NCBI GenBank assembly: GCA_019637895.1
Contig: JAHBUU010000003.1
Span: 1-47,881, forward strand
DNA: 47,881 bases
DNA from: Pseudobdellovibrionaceae bacterium
GTDB lineage: Bacteria; Bdellovibrionota; Bdellovibrionia; Bdellovibrionales; Bdellovibrionaceae
Direction of reading: 5' to 3'
Position 1 is the stretch's first letter. Each line of letters starts with the position of its first letter. The notes under the pieces were generated by a model, which did not search any database, was not told where the DNA came from, and saw only the letters and a list, made by a program, of their open reading frames with translations. The position numbers were made by a program, and so were the translations under genes. Shown here piece after piece: positions 25,870 to 34,810 of this stretch.

Positions 25870-28020
25870 ATGCGCGTCTATTCCACGTTTCTCTTGTTGG
25901 CGGGGCTGATTTGGGCCCCAATGGGTTTTGCAAAAACAGTCCGCTATGAGCTGGTCGTCGAACAAAAATCGATGAATCTGAGCGGCAAGAAAACCGTCGA
26001 CTTTGCCCTGACCGTCAACGGCTCGATTCCGGCACCGACTCTCGAATTTACCGAGGGCGATGAGGCAGAAATCCTGGTCATCAATAAATTTCCGAAAGAC
26101 GAGGTCTCGATCCATTGGCACGGACTCTTGCTCCCTCCAGAGATGGACGGGGTCGCCTATGTCAACACTCCCCCCATTCTTCCGGGGCAGTCCCATCTTT
26201 TTAAGTTCCCGATCCGTCAGCACGGCACCTATTGGTACCATTCGCACACCAACGTCCAAGAGCAAAAAGGCGTTTATGGGGCCTTCATCATCCACCCCAA
26301 AAAACCCACGCACAAAGTCACTCATGACGTGGCCGTCGTCCTCAGTGACTGGTCGGACGAGGATGCCATGCAGATCCTCAAAAACCTCCGCAAAGATGGG
26401 GACTACTATCTTTACAAAAAAGACTCCATTCGCTCGATCGGAGGCGCACTGAAGGCCGGAGCCCTGGGCACTTATCTGGGGAACGAGTGGACTCGGATGG
26501 GCGGAATGGATCTGTCGGATGTGGGTTATGATGCCTTTCTGATCAACGGCAAAAAGAACCACCAACTGATCACCGCTCATCCAGGAGAAACCGTCCGCCT
26601 GCGAATCATCAATGCAGGGGCCTCCAGTTATTTTTATGTCAGCCTGGGTGGTCTTCCCATGAAGGTGATCGCGGCCGATGGGGTTGATATCGAGCCCATC
26701 ACGACGAGTGAACTTTTGATGGGAATGGCAGAGACCTATGATGTCCTGTTCTCGCCTCCCGAGCACAAAAACTATGAACTCCGTGCGACGGTTCAAGACG
26801 TGACCGGATTTGCCTCAGCATGGATCGGCATGGCCGAAAAAGTTCCGGCCCCCAATAAACCTCTGCCCGACCTCTATGCCTCCATGGACCATTCGGCTCA
26901 TGGAACTCATGATCATTCCGCTCATGAAATGCCGAAGGCCCAATCAACCGATGACCATTCCCACCATGAGCAGCATGACCATCACGATCACTCGAAACAT
27001 GCCAGTCAGCCAGCGACGCCGACAGCAAAGCCCGATGTGGAAACACTCACCGTCGATCATCTGAAAGCTCTGGAGAAAACCGCCTTTTCAGGCCCCCGCA
27101 AAATCCATGATGTGAAGCTCGTCTTGGATGGCGATATGGAGCGATACGTTTGGCATATCAACGGCAAAGCCATGTTCGAGGACCGAAACATTCTGATTCA
27201 GGAAAACGATGTCGTTCGGTTCACCTTTGAAAACAACACGATGATGCATCACCCGATGCATCTGCACGGGCACTTTTTCCGCGTGCTCAATGCCAACGGC
27301 GACCGCTCACCGCTCAAACACACCGTGGATGTTTCGCCTCACCAAACGCGGGTGATCGAGTTTTTGGCAAACGAACCCGGCGAATGGATGCTTCACTGCC
27401 ACAACCTTTATCACATGAAAACCGGCATGGCCCGGGTCGTGAAATACTCGACATTCACACCCAAACCAGAAGTCGCCGCCCACCAATCCCATGACCCTCA
27501 CCTGCATGATCATTGGTACTTTTACGGACGAGCCAAAGCCGCCACCAATCATGCTGAGGGCGCTTTGCGATTGTCACAAACCTGGAATCAGATCGATCTC
27601 AGAGTCGAAGGAGCCAAAGCCGGAAGCCGTGGTTTCGAGAGCGACGGCCGCTGGAGCAGCGAAGGTGATTTGCTCTATCGCCGCTGGTTCGGACGTTTGA
27701 CCAATCTGATCATTGGTGGAACCCATTTCGCCGAGGAAACCTCTGGCCTTCTTGGAGTCGGTTACCTTTTGCCACTTTTGATCGAATCCAACTGGTTGGT
27801 CGATCATCATGGGGAATTCAGACTGGATCTGGGTAAACGCCTGCAGTGGACACGGCACTTTTACAGCGACGTCGAGTTCACCTGGAGACCTCAATCCGAG
27901 CACCGAGATCACCGCACGGAAACAGAGCTGTCCTTGATGTACTCGCCAAGTTGGTCATGGTCCGTCGGACTTATGCTCACCAGTGAAAGCCTGGGGGCTG
28001 GATTCGGAATGCAGTTTTAA
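25870..28020 (+). CDS. CopA-type multicopper oxidase fused to a CopB-like outer-membrane domain
   Basis: Protein of 716 residues. Signal peptide at 1-21. The cupredoxin body carries all four copper motifs: HWHG (82-85), WYHSHT (122-127), HHPMHLHGH (460-468) and LHCHNLYHMKTGM (508-520). A His/Met-rich insert spans about 339-378. From about residue 545 to the end the sequence changes to alternating beta-strand character with CopB-like LRLSQTWNQIDLRVEGAKAG and an aromatic C-terminus (GFGMQF), as in outer-membrane barrels. CopA and CopB are usually separate proteins. The enzyme would oxidise Cu(I) and bind copper outside the cytoplasm, here perhaps tethered to the outer membrane. The start has GGAGG upstream. 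Confidence 0.87.
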   Translation: MRVYSTFLLLAGLIWAPMGFAKTVRYELVVEQKSMNLSGKKTVDFALTVNGSIPAPTLEFTEGDEAEILVINKFPKDEVSIHWHGLLLPPEMDGVAYVNTPPILPGQSHLFKFPIRQHGTYWYHSHTNVQEQKGVYGAFIIHPKKPTHKVTHDVAVVLSDWSDEDAMQILKNLRKDGDYYLYKKDSIRSIGGALKAGALGTYLGNEWTRMGGMDLSDVGYDAFLINGKKNHQLITAHPGETVRLRIINAGASSYFYVSLGGLPMKVIAADGVDIEPITTSELLMGMAETYDVLFSPPEHKNYELRATVQDVTGFASAWIGMAEKVPAPNKPLPDLYASMDHSAHGTHDHSAHEMPKAQSTDDHSHHEQHDHHDHSKHASQPATPTAKPDVETLTVDHLKALEKTAFSGPRKIHDVKLVLDGDMERYVWHINGKAMFEDRNILIQENDVVRFTFENNTMMHHPMHLHGHFFRVLNANGDRSPLKHTVDVSPHQTRVIEFLANEPGEWMLHCHNLYHMKTGMARVVKYSTFTPKPEVAAHQSHDPHLHDHWYFYGRAKAATNHAEGALRLSQTWNQIDLRVEGAKAGSRGFESDGRWSSEGDLLYRRWFGRLTNLIIGGTHFAEETSGLLGVGYLLPLLIESNWLVDHHGEFRLDLGKRLQWTRHFYSDVEFTWRPQSEHRDHRTETELSLMYSPSWSWSVGLMLTSESLGAGFGMQF

Positions 28021-28072
28021 TTGGAAATCGGCTCAGATCAAACCGGAACGTCTCTTCAGGAAACGAAGGGAC

Positions 28073-28459
28073 TCAGAAGAAGTTGTTTTGCTCGCAGGCC
28101 AGGCACTGAACCTTGGACAGGCCGTAATCAGTGACTCTGGCGGTGAGAACCTCGATGAACTTCGAGTTTTTCAAACTGACTTTGCAAACAAACTCGATCA
28201 ATTCCCGCCCATCTTGATCCGCCTGAACGGATGTCACCAGAACAGGATAACGATTCTGGAGGATATCACTGCTCGCGAGATAACCATTGTTCGATGAGAC
28301 AGGTGCCACGAAATAGAGGTGTTCGGGCTGGGCCGTGATCACAAAGCGGGCCTGAGTCTCGCGATCAATGCAATTCACCTTGGATGGGTGACGTGGCGGC
28401 GCCGCAAAAACGGAGACCGCAGCAAGAGTGACAACAAGCGACATCGTGAGCTGGAACAT
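28073..28459 (-). CDS. Small secreted protein of unknown function
   Basis: Protein of 128 residues with a signal peptide (MFQLTMSLVVTLAAVSVFAA). The mature part has four cysteines (CID, FVCKV, VQCLACEQ), probably forming disulfides in the periplasm. No family recognised. AAGGG precedes the ATG. It is convergent with the multicopper oxidase, 52 bases away. Confidence 0.65.
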   Translation of the reverse strand: MFQLTMSLVVTLAAVSVFAAPPRHPSKVNCIDRETQARFVITAQPEHLYFVAPVSSNNGYLASSDILQNRYPVLVTSVQADQDGRELIEFVCKVSLKNSKFIEVLTARVTDYGLSKVQCLACEQNNFF

Positions 28460-28566
28460 GGAACCCTTATCATCCCAATTCTCCTCAAAGAAAAGAAGAA
28501 AAGCGGATCAAATTCACCGATTGGGCCCATGGAAGCGGCGCTCCACCCGGCCTTTCTGAGTTGCTC

Positions 28567-28597
28567 AAAAAAAGAAGGCCTCTTTACGAGGCCTTCT
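28567..28597 (-). terminator. Rho-independent terminator of the M28 peptidase gene
   Basis: A perfect 10-base stem (AGAAGGCCTC / GAGGCCTTCT) with a 5-base loop is followed on the minus strand by a run of seven T, 26 bases after the peptidase stop. Confidence 0.88.
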
Positions 28598-28622
28598 CTG
28601 AAAACTTTGCTGCTGAGCTCGA

Positions 28623-29852
28623 TCAGTAAGGCTGACGAACGTTGTTGTTCCCCAGTTCCAAAGCGAAGAGCAAAGCGATCTTCGAGAAGACATGGGAGTG
28701 ACGGAAGTTCGACTGCGCGTTGATCACATCGTTCGGCGTGTGAATCGCCTTGTTGGAGCGGCTGAACGTGGACTCGAAAGGCATCAGCGTCGGGAACCCC
28801 TGACGATACCAAGAGGCGTGATCACTGCAGCCGTAACCGCACTGATCATCCACCAACTGTGCCTTCAGGTAATTCTGATTCGCCGAGACCAGGAAGTCTC
28901 GCAACCAGGCACTGGTGAAATCCGTCATGTTCCCGATGACCAATTCTCCGGACCCGGGGAATAAAGTCATATCCAACTGAAGAACACCCACGATCTGGCG
29001 TTTCTGCTCTTTGGCGGCTTTGGCAATCTCGGCCGAACCCAAAAGACCCGACTCTTCACCGGCATACCAGTAGAATTCAACAGTTCGAGCCGTCGGTCCC
29101 GTCAGCAACAAAACACGGAGTGCCTCGAAGATATTCGCCGAACCCGAGGCATTGTCATCCGCCCCTGGAGCCCGGGATCCGCCCGTCCAGCCAGCGATCG
29201 AGTCAAAGTGCGCACCGATCACCACCACTTCTTGAGGTGCCACGTTTCCAGGCACTCGCACCATCAAACTCTTTTGCGGAGTGCTGGTGTGATTGATGAG
29301 TTCAATTTGAATCGGAGCCCGGAGCGCTTTCGCCATGTCGCGAATCTTGCCCGCCAAGGCCTCCACCGCCACATTGGCATTTGCTCCCTTGTTATAGCGA
29401 GTTGGGAACGAAGAAGCCCACTCGACGAAGCCACGAAGGTTGTCTTCGTTCAGCTTGTCCAAAGCCTCTTGAACATCTTGTTTTTTCCCGATCTCGAGGC
29501 GACGCCCCATTCCGGATCGCGCCCAGCGGACGTCCCTTTCGACCTGATCGCCGAGGCGACGCAGCTCTTGGAACCGTCCTTCAACCGAAGGTCCTCGCGT
29601 CGGAGGAAGAACCTCGAAACCGCCGCAACGACCGCGAGCGTGATTGAATTTGGAGATCTTTTCCTGCATCTCGGGCGTCAGAACCGCGTAACCAACACCG
29701 GCACGGGTATCCTGCGCAAGAATGGGAATGTTCAGAACCTTCAAAAGGTTCAAGTCGCTAAGAGCTTCCACCTGTTCCATGGACTGCGGTCCGTGGGCTC
29801 CAGCCATCATCGGGACAAGCACACTGAGTGCGAACAATTTGAAACGAGCCAT
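28623..29852 (-). CDS. Secreted M28-family zinc aminopeptidase
   Basis: Protein of 409 residues with a signal peptide (MARFKLFALSVLVPMMAGAH). The M28 zinc ligands and catalytic residues are all visible: GAHFDS, PGADDNASG, YAGEESGLLG, LQLDMT and KAIHTPNDV. It would remove N-terminal residues from peptides outside the cytoplasm. The ATG at 29852 is chosen because AAAGG sits 6 bases before it; another ATG lies two codons upstream. A strong terminator follows. It is divergent from the PhoD-like lipoprotein. Confidence 0.87.
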   Translation of the reverse strand: MARFKLFALSVLVPMMAGAHGPQSMEQVEALSDLNLLKVLNIPILAQDTRAGVGYAVLTPEMQEKISKFNHARGRCGGFEVLPPTRGPSVEGRFQELRRLGDQVERDVRWARSGMGRRLEIGKKQDVQEALDKLNEDNLRGFVEWASSFPTRYNKGANANVAVEALAGKIRDMAKALRAPIQIELINHTSTPQKSLMVRVPGNVAPQEVVVIGAHFDSIAGWTGGSRAPGADDNASGSANIFEALRVLLLTGPTARTVEFYWYAGEESGLLGSAEIAKAAKEQKRQIVGVLQLDMTLFPGSGELVIGNMTDFTSAWLRDFLVSANQNYLKAQLVDDQCGYGCSDHASWYRQGFPTLMPFESTFSRSNKAIHTPNDVINAQSNFRHSHVFSKIALLFALELGNNNVRQPY

Positions 29853-30094
29853 AGACATCCTTTGTCGTGTTCGTATGGGAAAGTCCGGAAGTGCGCCGCC
29901 ACTGCGACGATCCGGCTTTCTATCCTCACAACTAAAGAACCTTCTGCTGAAGATGTCCACACGCAAATCCGTTTTCCCTCGGAGATTTGGAAGAAAAAAA
30001 GAATTTGGCAACAGCCGAACAATCCTGATTGACCTTGGGTTCTTCCGTGGGGAAAATCCGCCAACGATCGAACGTTTACTTTCAGGAGACACTG

Positions 30095-31546
30095 GTGAAT
30101 CGCACTTCTTGCCTCTTGCTTTTGACTCTTTCTTTGGCCCTGAACGGCTGCTCCCTTTTGCCTCTAAAAACAGCACCTCGCTCTGGCACCGCAGAAACAA
30201 CGACCGATGCGGAAACCGGCACGGCCACCAGTTATGCGACAAAATCCTTGGCCCTCACTCGCGCTGGAAAATTGAAACCCGGTCGCTTGGTCATCGTTCA
30301 GACCGCCACCTCGGACTCCGAAACTTACATCAACGTTTTGTCGCCCCGCCTCAAAAATTATCAATACGTCGTCACCTCCCCAACAGGAGCCGAACTCCCC
30401 GTCAAAAAGTACGAAACGATTCAGTACGGCCCCGTCTTTTACAAGGTCGACAAGATTCATGTGAAAGATCTCAAGGTCGGAACGACCTATAAACTGAAGG
30501 TGATCGATGCCTTCCGAAAATACAAAACGGTCGTCGACGAACGCAACTTTTCGGCCCTTGACGTGAAAAACAACCGCCTCGCCAGCTTTGCCCTGGTCTC
30601 CTGCATGGCCGATGACTGGCGCTTCGAGGACGTGATCGATCCGATGTGGGCCCGTCTCAGGGAGCAAAAACCTGACTTCGTGGTCCTCAATGGTGATGTC
30701 GTGTATGTGGACTCTTTCGATTTCGTCGAGCGGGGCCGAGCCAACGAACAGGACATCTGGCAACGCTATATCGACTCGTTCCAACGGATTCCTTACTATC
30801 ACTTTGATCGGCTGATCCCGACCCTGGCCACCTGGGACGATCACGATTACGGAACCAACGACGGGGACAGAACCTTTTTGACCAAAGACGCCTCCAGACG
30901 GGTTTTCCGTGCCTTCTTTGGAAGTCCCGAAATCAAAGGCGTCACTCAGACCGGGCCCGGCGGAACCTATTCCGTCTTTTCCGGTTTCGGTCAAAAATTC
31001 TACCTGCTAGACAATCGCAGTTCTCGACAGCCGAACAAAGACAATGGCACCGAAGCCTTCGGACACTGGGGCGAGCTTCAGCATCAGTGGCTGGTTTCCT
31101 CTCTGGCCTCCAGCGATGCGGCTCCGTCTTGGCTGATCAACGGCGACCAGTTCTTCAATGGAAAGCCTCTGACGTTCAAAGAATCTTTCGAGGGATCCCA
31201 TCCCGCTCACTTCCGACGTTTGCTGGAGGACCTCAAGAAGATCAAGGTTCCCGTCGTCTTCGCTTCGGGGGATATTCATTTTTCAGAAATCATGAAAATC
31301 CCGCAAAAACGCGGCCCTGGCTACGATACTTATGAAATCACTTCGAGCGCGATGCACTCTTATGCGGGCGAAGGCTGGGACAATCCTCTGCGCGTTGCAG
31401 GCACGAAAGTGAGCGAGTTCAACTTTCTGTTGATCCAAAGCCGCGTGCGTGACGGCGCCATCGTCGCCACCACCCGGGCACTCGGCATTGATCCGGGCGA
31501 GTATTTCAAAGTGAACTTTGAAGTTAAAAAAGCCACCGAACCCTAA
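30095..31546 (+). CDS. PhoD-like phosphatase lipoprotein
   Basis: Protein of 483 residues from the GTG at 30095, with AGGAGA 6 bases upstream. The N-terminus is a lipoprotein signal ending LNGC (Cys19). The metallophosphatase motifs of PhoD are LNGDVVYVDS, LATWDDHDYGTNDGDRTF, INGDQFF and FASGDIHFSE. PhoD enzymes hydrolyse phosphomonoesters or diesters with calcium and iron. It may supply phosphate to the pst system, but I see no Pho box in front of it. Confidence 0.85.
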   Translation: MNRTSCLLLLTLSLALNGCSLLPLKTAPRSGTAETTTDAETGTATSYATKSLALTRAGKLKPGRLVIVQTATSDSETYINVLSPRLKNYQYVVTSPTGAELPVKKYETIQYGPVFYKVDKIHVKDLKVGTTYKLKVIDAFRKYKTVVDERNFSALDVKNNRLASFALVSCMADDWRFEDVIDPMWARLREQKPDFVVLNGDVVYVDSFDFVERGRANEQDIWQRYIDSFQRIPYYHFDRLIPTLATWDDHDYGTNDGDRTFLTKDASRRVFRAFFGSPEIKGVTQTGPGGTYSVFSGFGQKFYLLDNRSSRQPNKDNGTEAFGHWGELQHQWLVSSLASSDAAPSWLINGDQFFNGKPLTFKESFEGSHPAHFRRLLEDLKKIKVPVVFASGDIHFSEIMKIPQKRGPGYDTYEITSSAMHSYAGEGWDNPLRVAGTKVSEFNFLLIQSRVRDGAIVATTRALGIDPGEYFKVNFEVKKATEP

Positions 31547-31606
31547 AGGCACCTGAGCCACGGCGCGAAATCCCGGTTTAGGAGATTTCACTTCTCTGGC
31601 GTTGAC

Positions 31607-31659
31607 GAAACCTCCCCCACAAAGAGACCCTGAATGGGCTCTTTCAAAGAGGGGGTTTC
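31607..31659 (+). promoter_or_regulatory. Nested hairpin covering the ribosome binding site of the next gene
   Basis: An inner stem AAAGAG-A-CCC / GGGCTCTTT (31621-31644) has one bulged base. It is enclosed by pairing of the GAAACCTCCCCC region (31607-31618) with GGGGGTTTC (31651-31659), which contains the Shine-Dalgarno sequence of the gene at 31660. It may be a translation switch, or a terminator of the upstream gene without a T run. Inferred from complementarity. Confidence 0.4.
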
Positions 31660-32277
31660 ATGAAAGCATTGCACTTGATCCTTGGCTCGATTCTGTCTGT
31701 TGGCGCAGCCGCCCAGGCCCGCGAACTCGTCCCCGGCCGTGAAGGCGTCGCTACTTGCGCCCTGCAAATCGTTTATTCAAATACCGATCTTCTCGAGTTT
31801 CGACCCCGCTCCGGCAAAGGAGACGTCGGCCTCAAACCCCAAGGTCTCAAGCATTGGGTGGGTTCGGTCGCTTATGAATTGCCCGCTCTTCGCCCTGGAG
31901 CCAAAGCCTATCAAGTGGAACTCAAACTGAATGTGGAAAAAGATCGCTCCACCTGGATCAATGAAACTCCGCGCCTGACCGTTTTGACCCGCCTCAAGGC
32001 AGGCAATGATCGACTGATCGCCTTGAACGAATCCCACTCGGACCAGCTTTTGACCCCGGCCATGCTCGGTTGGATGCGTGACCGCGAAGGAACCCGAGTT
32101 GTTTCCAAGATGCTGAACCCCGAGCTGCAGAACCAGCTCGAGAATCTTCAAGACGAAGAGATCAAACGCCTCGTGGCCCAGGACAGTGAAAAAGCCCTGA
32201 AACTGGCGCTCGCACGCGGACTGATCCCGCAGACGGATGTTTATCGCATCGACACCGTTTGCGTTCTCCCCCTGTAA
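31660..32277 (+). CDS. Secreted protein of unknown function
   Basis: Protein of 205 residues with a signal peptide (MKALHLILGSILSVGAAAQA). The mature domain has two cysteines (ATCALQ near the N-terminus and TVCVLPL at the end) that could pair. A lysine/glutamate-rich helix lies near residues 150-185. No known family recognised. GAGGGGG precedes the ATG but may be folded into a hairpin. It is convergent with the TerC gene. Confidence 0.7.
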   Translation: MKALHLILGSILSVGAAAQARELVPGREGVATCALQIVYSNTDLLEFRPRSGKGDVGLKPQGLKHWVGSVAYELPALRPGAKAYQVELKLNVEKDRSTWINETPRLTVLTRLKAGNDRLIALNESHSDQLLTPAMLGWMRDREGTRVVSKMLNPELQNQLENLQDEEIKRLVAQDSEKALKLALARGLIPQTDVYRIDTVCVLPL

Positions 32278-32290
32278 GGGCCTTGCCCCC

Positions 32291-33001
32291 TTACGCCTTT
32301 TTCGGAGTCTGCTTCCGGCTGTTGTAGGTGAACCGCATCTGCAGCAGCTCAACACCAAGCGCGAAACCCATCGGCAAATAGATATAAGCCTTCGGCACAT
32401 GACCGCCGAAGCCTTCGACCGCCAGAGTCACCCCGATCGTCACCAGAAATGACAGCGCAAGAATCTTCAGCGTCACGTGACGCTGCACGAAGCTCGCAAT
32501 GGCCCCGGAGAACGCCAGGACTGCAATAAAGGACAACAGAACAGCCGAGTAGATCACCCAAAGATTATCCGTCAGACCCACCGCCGTGATCACCGAATCG
32601 ACGGAAAAAACCAGGTCCAACAAAACGATCTGAGCAATCACGCTTCCGACCGACACCGCGACCTCTTTCCCGTGTCCGGATTGATCGGCGTCATTTTCCA
32701 CCACATGGTGAATCTCTTTGACGGCCTTGAACAGCAAGAAGCCCCCACCAACGATCAAAACAATGTCTTTCCAACTCAGTCCCATGATCACCGGCGTGCT
32801 CAGCTTGACCAAAGCCGCCGCCCCCAACAAGAGAACGCAACGACCCACCAGCGCGAAAGCCAAACCAAGAATCCGCGTTTTCGCCCGCAAGTGCTCAGGC
32901 AGGCGATCTGTCAAAATGGAAATCAAAAGGATATTGTCGATTCCGAGCACCAACTCCAGACCGACCAACAAAAAAAACGTCGCCAACAAGTGCAGATCCA
33001 C
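32291..33001 (-). CDS. TerC-family integral membrane protein
   Basis: Membrane protein of 236 residues with about seven spans. It has the two acidic TerC motifs LELVLGIDNILLIS and LLDLVFSVDSVITAVG. TerC/Alx-type proteins export manganese or assist metal loading of secreted enzymes. It starts at GTG 33001 with GGAGG about 5 bases upstream. It lies 18 bases after the VanX-like gene, so the two may be cotranscribed. Confidence 0.85.
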   Translation of the reverse strand: MDLHLLATFFLLVGLELVLGIDNILLISILTDRLPEHLRAKTRILGLAFALVGRCVLLLGAAALVKLSTPVIMGLSWKDIVLIVGGGFLLFKAVKEIHHVVENDADQSGHGKEVAVSVGSVIAQIVLLDLVFSVDSVITAVGLTDNLWVIYSAVLLSFIAVLAFSGAIASFVQRHVTLKILALSFLVTIGVTLAVEGFGGHVPKAYIYLPMGFALGVELLQMRFTYNSRKQTPKKA

Positions 33002-33019
33002 TCAGCCTCCAAAATAAAG

Positions 33020-33670
33020 TCAGGGAACAATTTGAAAATTCTTGCGGACCTCGTCCGGCGGGAAAGCATCGAAATGCCACCACTCATGGGGAATCATCCG
33101 AAACCCCGAGTCGAGCATCGCCTGGCGCAACAGATGACGGTTGTCGATCTGCTCTTGGGTCAATCGACCCGCTTTGAAAAGTGCATCCTCGTGGCGGGGC
33201 TCTGCCAATTCATCGAAATGATCAAAGATGGTGCCCATGTCCATCTCGTTTCCATCGGTATCGACCAAACTCAGATCCACGGCCAAACCGTAACTGTGAA
33301 TGGAGCCTTTCGCCGGATCCGCGACATATTTTTGCTCTGGCGTGCCGACGACATGAGCCCAAAGAACATTCTGTGCCGAACCGGGCCTCAGGCCATCGAA
33401 CAAAAGAAACCGCACGCCTTTTCGCAAAGAATCCAATCTTGCGGCCGCCGCCCTCAGAAGAACCGCCGCCTCCTTGTGCAAAAAGCAGGAGGTCACGTCT
33501 CCATAGACGTTTTTTCCCATGAAATTGTCATCGCAGGCATAACGAAGATCGAGCACGAAATCGGGATCGTTCGACAAATCCACGAAACGGGGATCCGTCG
33601 AAACGCTCCTGAAACTCTCTTGAATCGCCCGACGGTCTCGCTCAGAGACGGCAGCCGAAAGCATGAACAC
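33020..33670 (-). CDS. VanX/DdpX-like D-alanyl-D-alanine dipeptidase (M15D)
   Basis: Protein of 216 residues. Zinc motifs of the M15D family are visible: SIHSYGLAVDLSL (His and Asp) and PHEWWHFD (Glu and His); LLFDGLRPGSAQNVLW holds the conserved arginine. The enzyme splits D-Ala-D-Ala, for peptidoglycan recycling or prey wall digestion. There is no signal peptide, so it acts in the cytoplasm. The GTG at 33670 has AGGAGG 5 bases upstream; the ATG at 33664 is an alternative. No van resistance genes are nearby. Confidence 0.86.
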   Translation of the reverse strand: MFMLSAAVSERDRRAIQESFRSVSTDPRFVDLSNDPDFVLDLRYACDDNFMGKNVYGDVTSCFLHKEAAVLLRAAAARLDSLRKGVRFLLFDGLRPGSAQNVLWAHVVGTPEQKYVADPAKGSIHSYGLAVDLSLVDTDGNEMDMGTIFDHFDELAEPRHEDALFKAGRLTQEQIDNRHLLRQAMLDSGFRMIPHEWWHFDAFPPDEVRKNFQIVP

Positions 33671-33787
33671 CTCGCCCTCCTATTCAAAGGTTTTTCGCCA
33701 CGGACGGCAACGAAAAACGATTTCGAAACCGCGACAAAGACAACCCCGCCTTGACCATTTCCCTTGCCTTGAATAGCGTCCCCCTCG

Positions 33788-34705
33788 ATGGAGTTCGGAA
33801 AGCTTGAGAATATTCAATCTGTCGACTGGTCGCTCCCCGCGACGGATCCGGCATCGGTCAAATACCTGAACGGCCTCATGCCCTTCGAGGGAAAAACCGA
33901 GTTCAGGATCGGCACCCCCGCTTGGGGACGCCCCGAGTGGGTGAAAACGATCTATCCACCCAAGACACCGGCCAATCAGTTCCTGCATTTTTATGCAAAA
34001 AACTTTGGCTGCATCGAACTCAACACCGTTCACTACCGTATTCCAACAGCCGAGCAGCTCAAAAAATGGATTGAAAAGGTCACGCCTGGATTCATCTTTT
34101 GCCCGAAGATTTTTAACGGCATCTCTCACTCCCTCGAAGGATTGCAGGATCTGGCCCTGATCAAAAGCTGGTGCGAAACCTTGCCTCACTACGGCGAACA
34201 CCTAGGGCCTTGCTTTTTGCAGCTTCCTCCGACCTTCGACTATTCGAAAAAGGCCGCCCTCTTTCAGTTCTTACGAGCCTGGCCAGATGAATTTGAACTG
34301 GCCATCGAGTTCCGGCATCCCAGCTGGTTGACACCCTCTAGACAGATCCTTCCCGCCCTCGGGGATTATCTTCGGCAACGAGGCATCGGACTGGTGCTCC
34401 TTGATGTCGCCGGTCGCCGTGACCTCTTGCACACCTCGATTTCAGCGCCGTTTACCATGCTGAGATTCATCGGAAACGATCTCGATCCGAGCGACTTTGC
34501 TCGCTCGAAAACCTGGGCTGAAAAATTCTTGCAGTGGCAGGAGCAGGGCCTCGAACGAGCCTACTTTTTTGTCCATGAGCCTGACGACATCAAAGCCCCG
34601 GAAATGGCCGATCAGGTCGTTCAAGATTTGAATGAAACCTGCGGGGCCGATCTCTCGGGGATGACCTGGTTTTCCGTGGAAAATCCACAGGCCCAACTGT
34701 TCTAG
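33788..34705 (+). CDS. DUF72 (YecE-like) family protein
   Basis: Protein of 305 residues with the TIM-barrel-like DUF72 layout: RIGTPAWGRPEWVKTIYPP near residue 40, the family's early motif FGCIELNTVHYRIP, then FCPKIFNGISH, CFLQLPPTFDY, LAIEFRHPSW and YFFVHEPDD. Function of the family is not settled; nucleic-acid-related roles have been suggested. It stands alone, divergent from the VanX-like gene. Confidence 0.85.
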   Translation: MEFGKLENIQSVDWSLPATDPASVKYLNGLMPFEGKTEFRIGTPAWGRPEWVKTIYPPKTPANQFLHFYAKNFGCIELNTVHYRIPTAEQLKKWIEKVTPGFIFCPKIFNGISHSLEGLQDLALIKSWCETLPHYGEHLGPCFLQLPPTFDYSKKAALFQFLRAWPDEFELAIEFRHPSWLTPSRQILPALGDYLRQRGIGLVLLDVAGRRDLLHTSISAPFTMLRFIGNDLDPSDFARSKTWAEKFLQWQEQGLERAYFFVHEPDDIKAPEMADQVVQDLNETCGADLSGMTWFSVENPQAQLF

Positions 34706-34810
34706 AAGTGCCGACTTTTTGCCGGTGTCGAAGTCCTCGACAGCCACTCTGCCTGGGCTTGATTTGACGGCCCTTCCACAGGGCGCCAGCTTTGCATCCA
34801 ATGCCCCTTC

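Noticed and set aside
33020..33670. Vancomycin resistance role of the VanX-like gene
   Set aside because: No vanH, vanA or vanRS-like neighbours, and DdpX-type dipeptidases occur widely without resistance.
32477..33754. 425-residue plus-strand frame opposite TerC and VanX
   Set aside because: It is antisense to two well-supported genes and has shadow-like composition.
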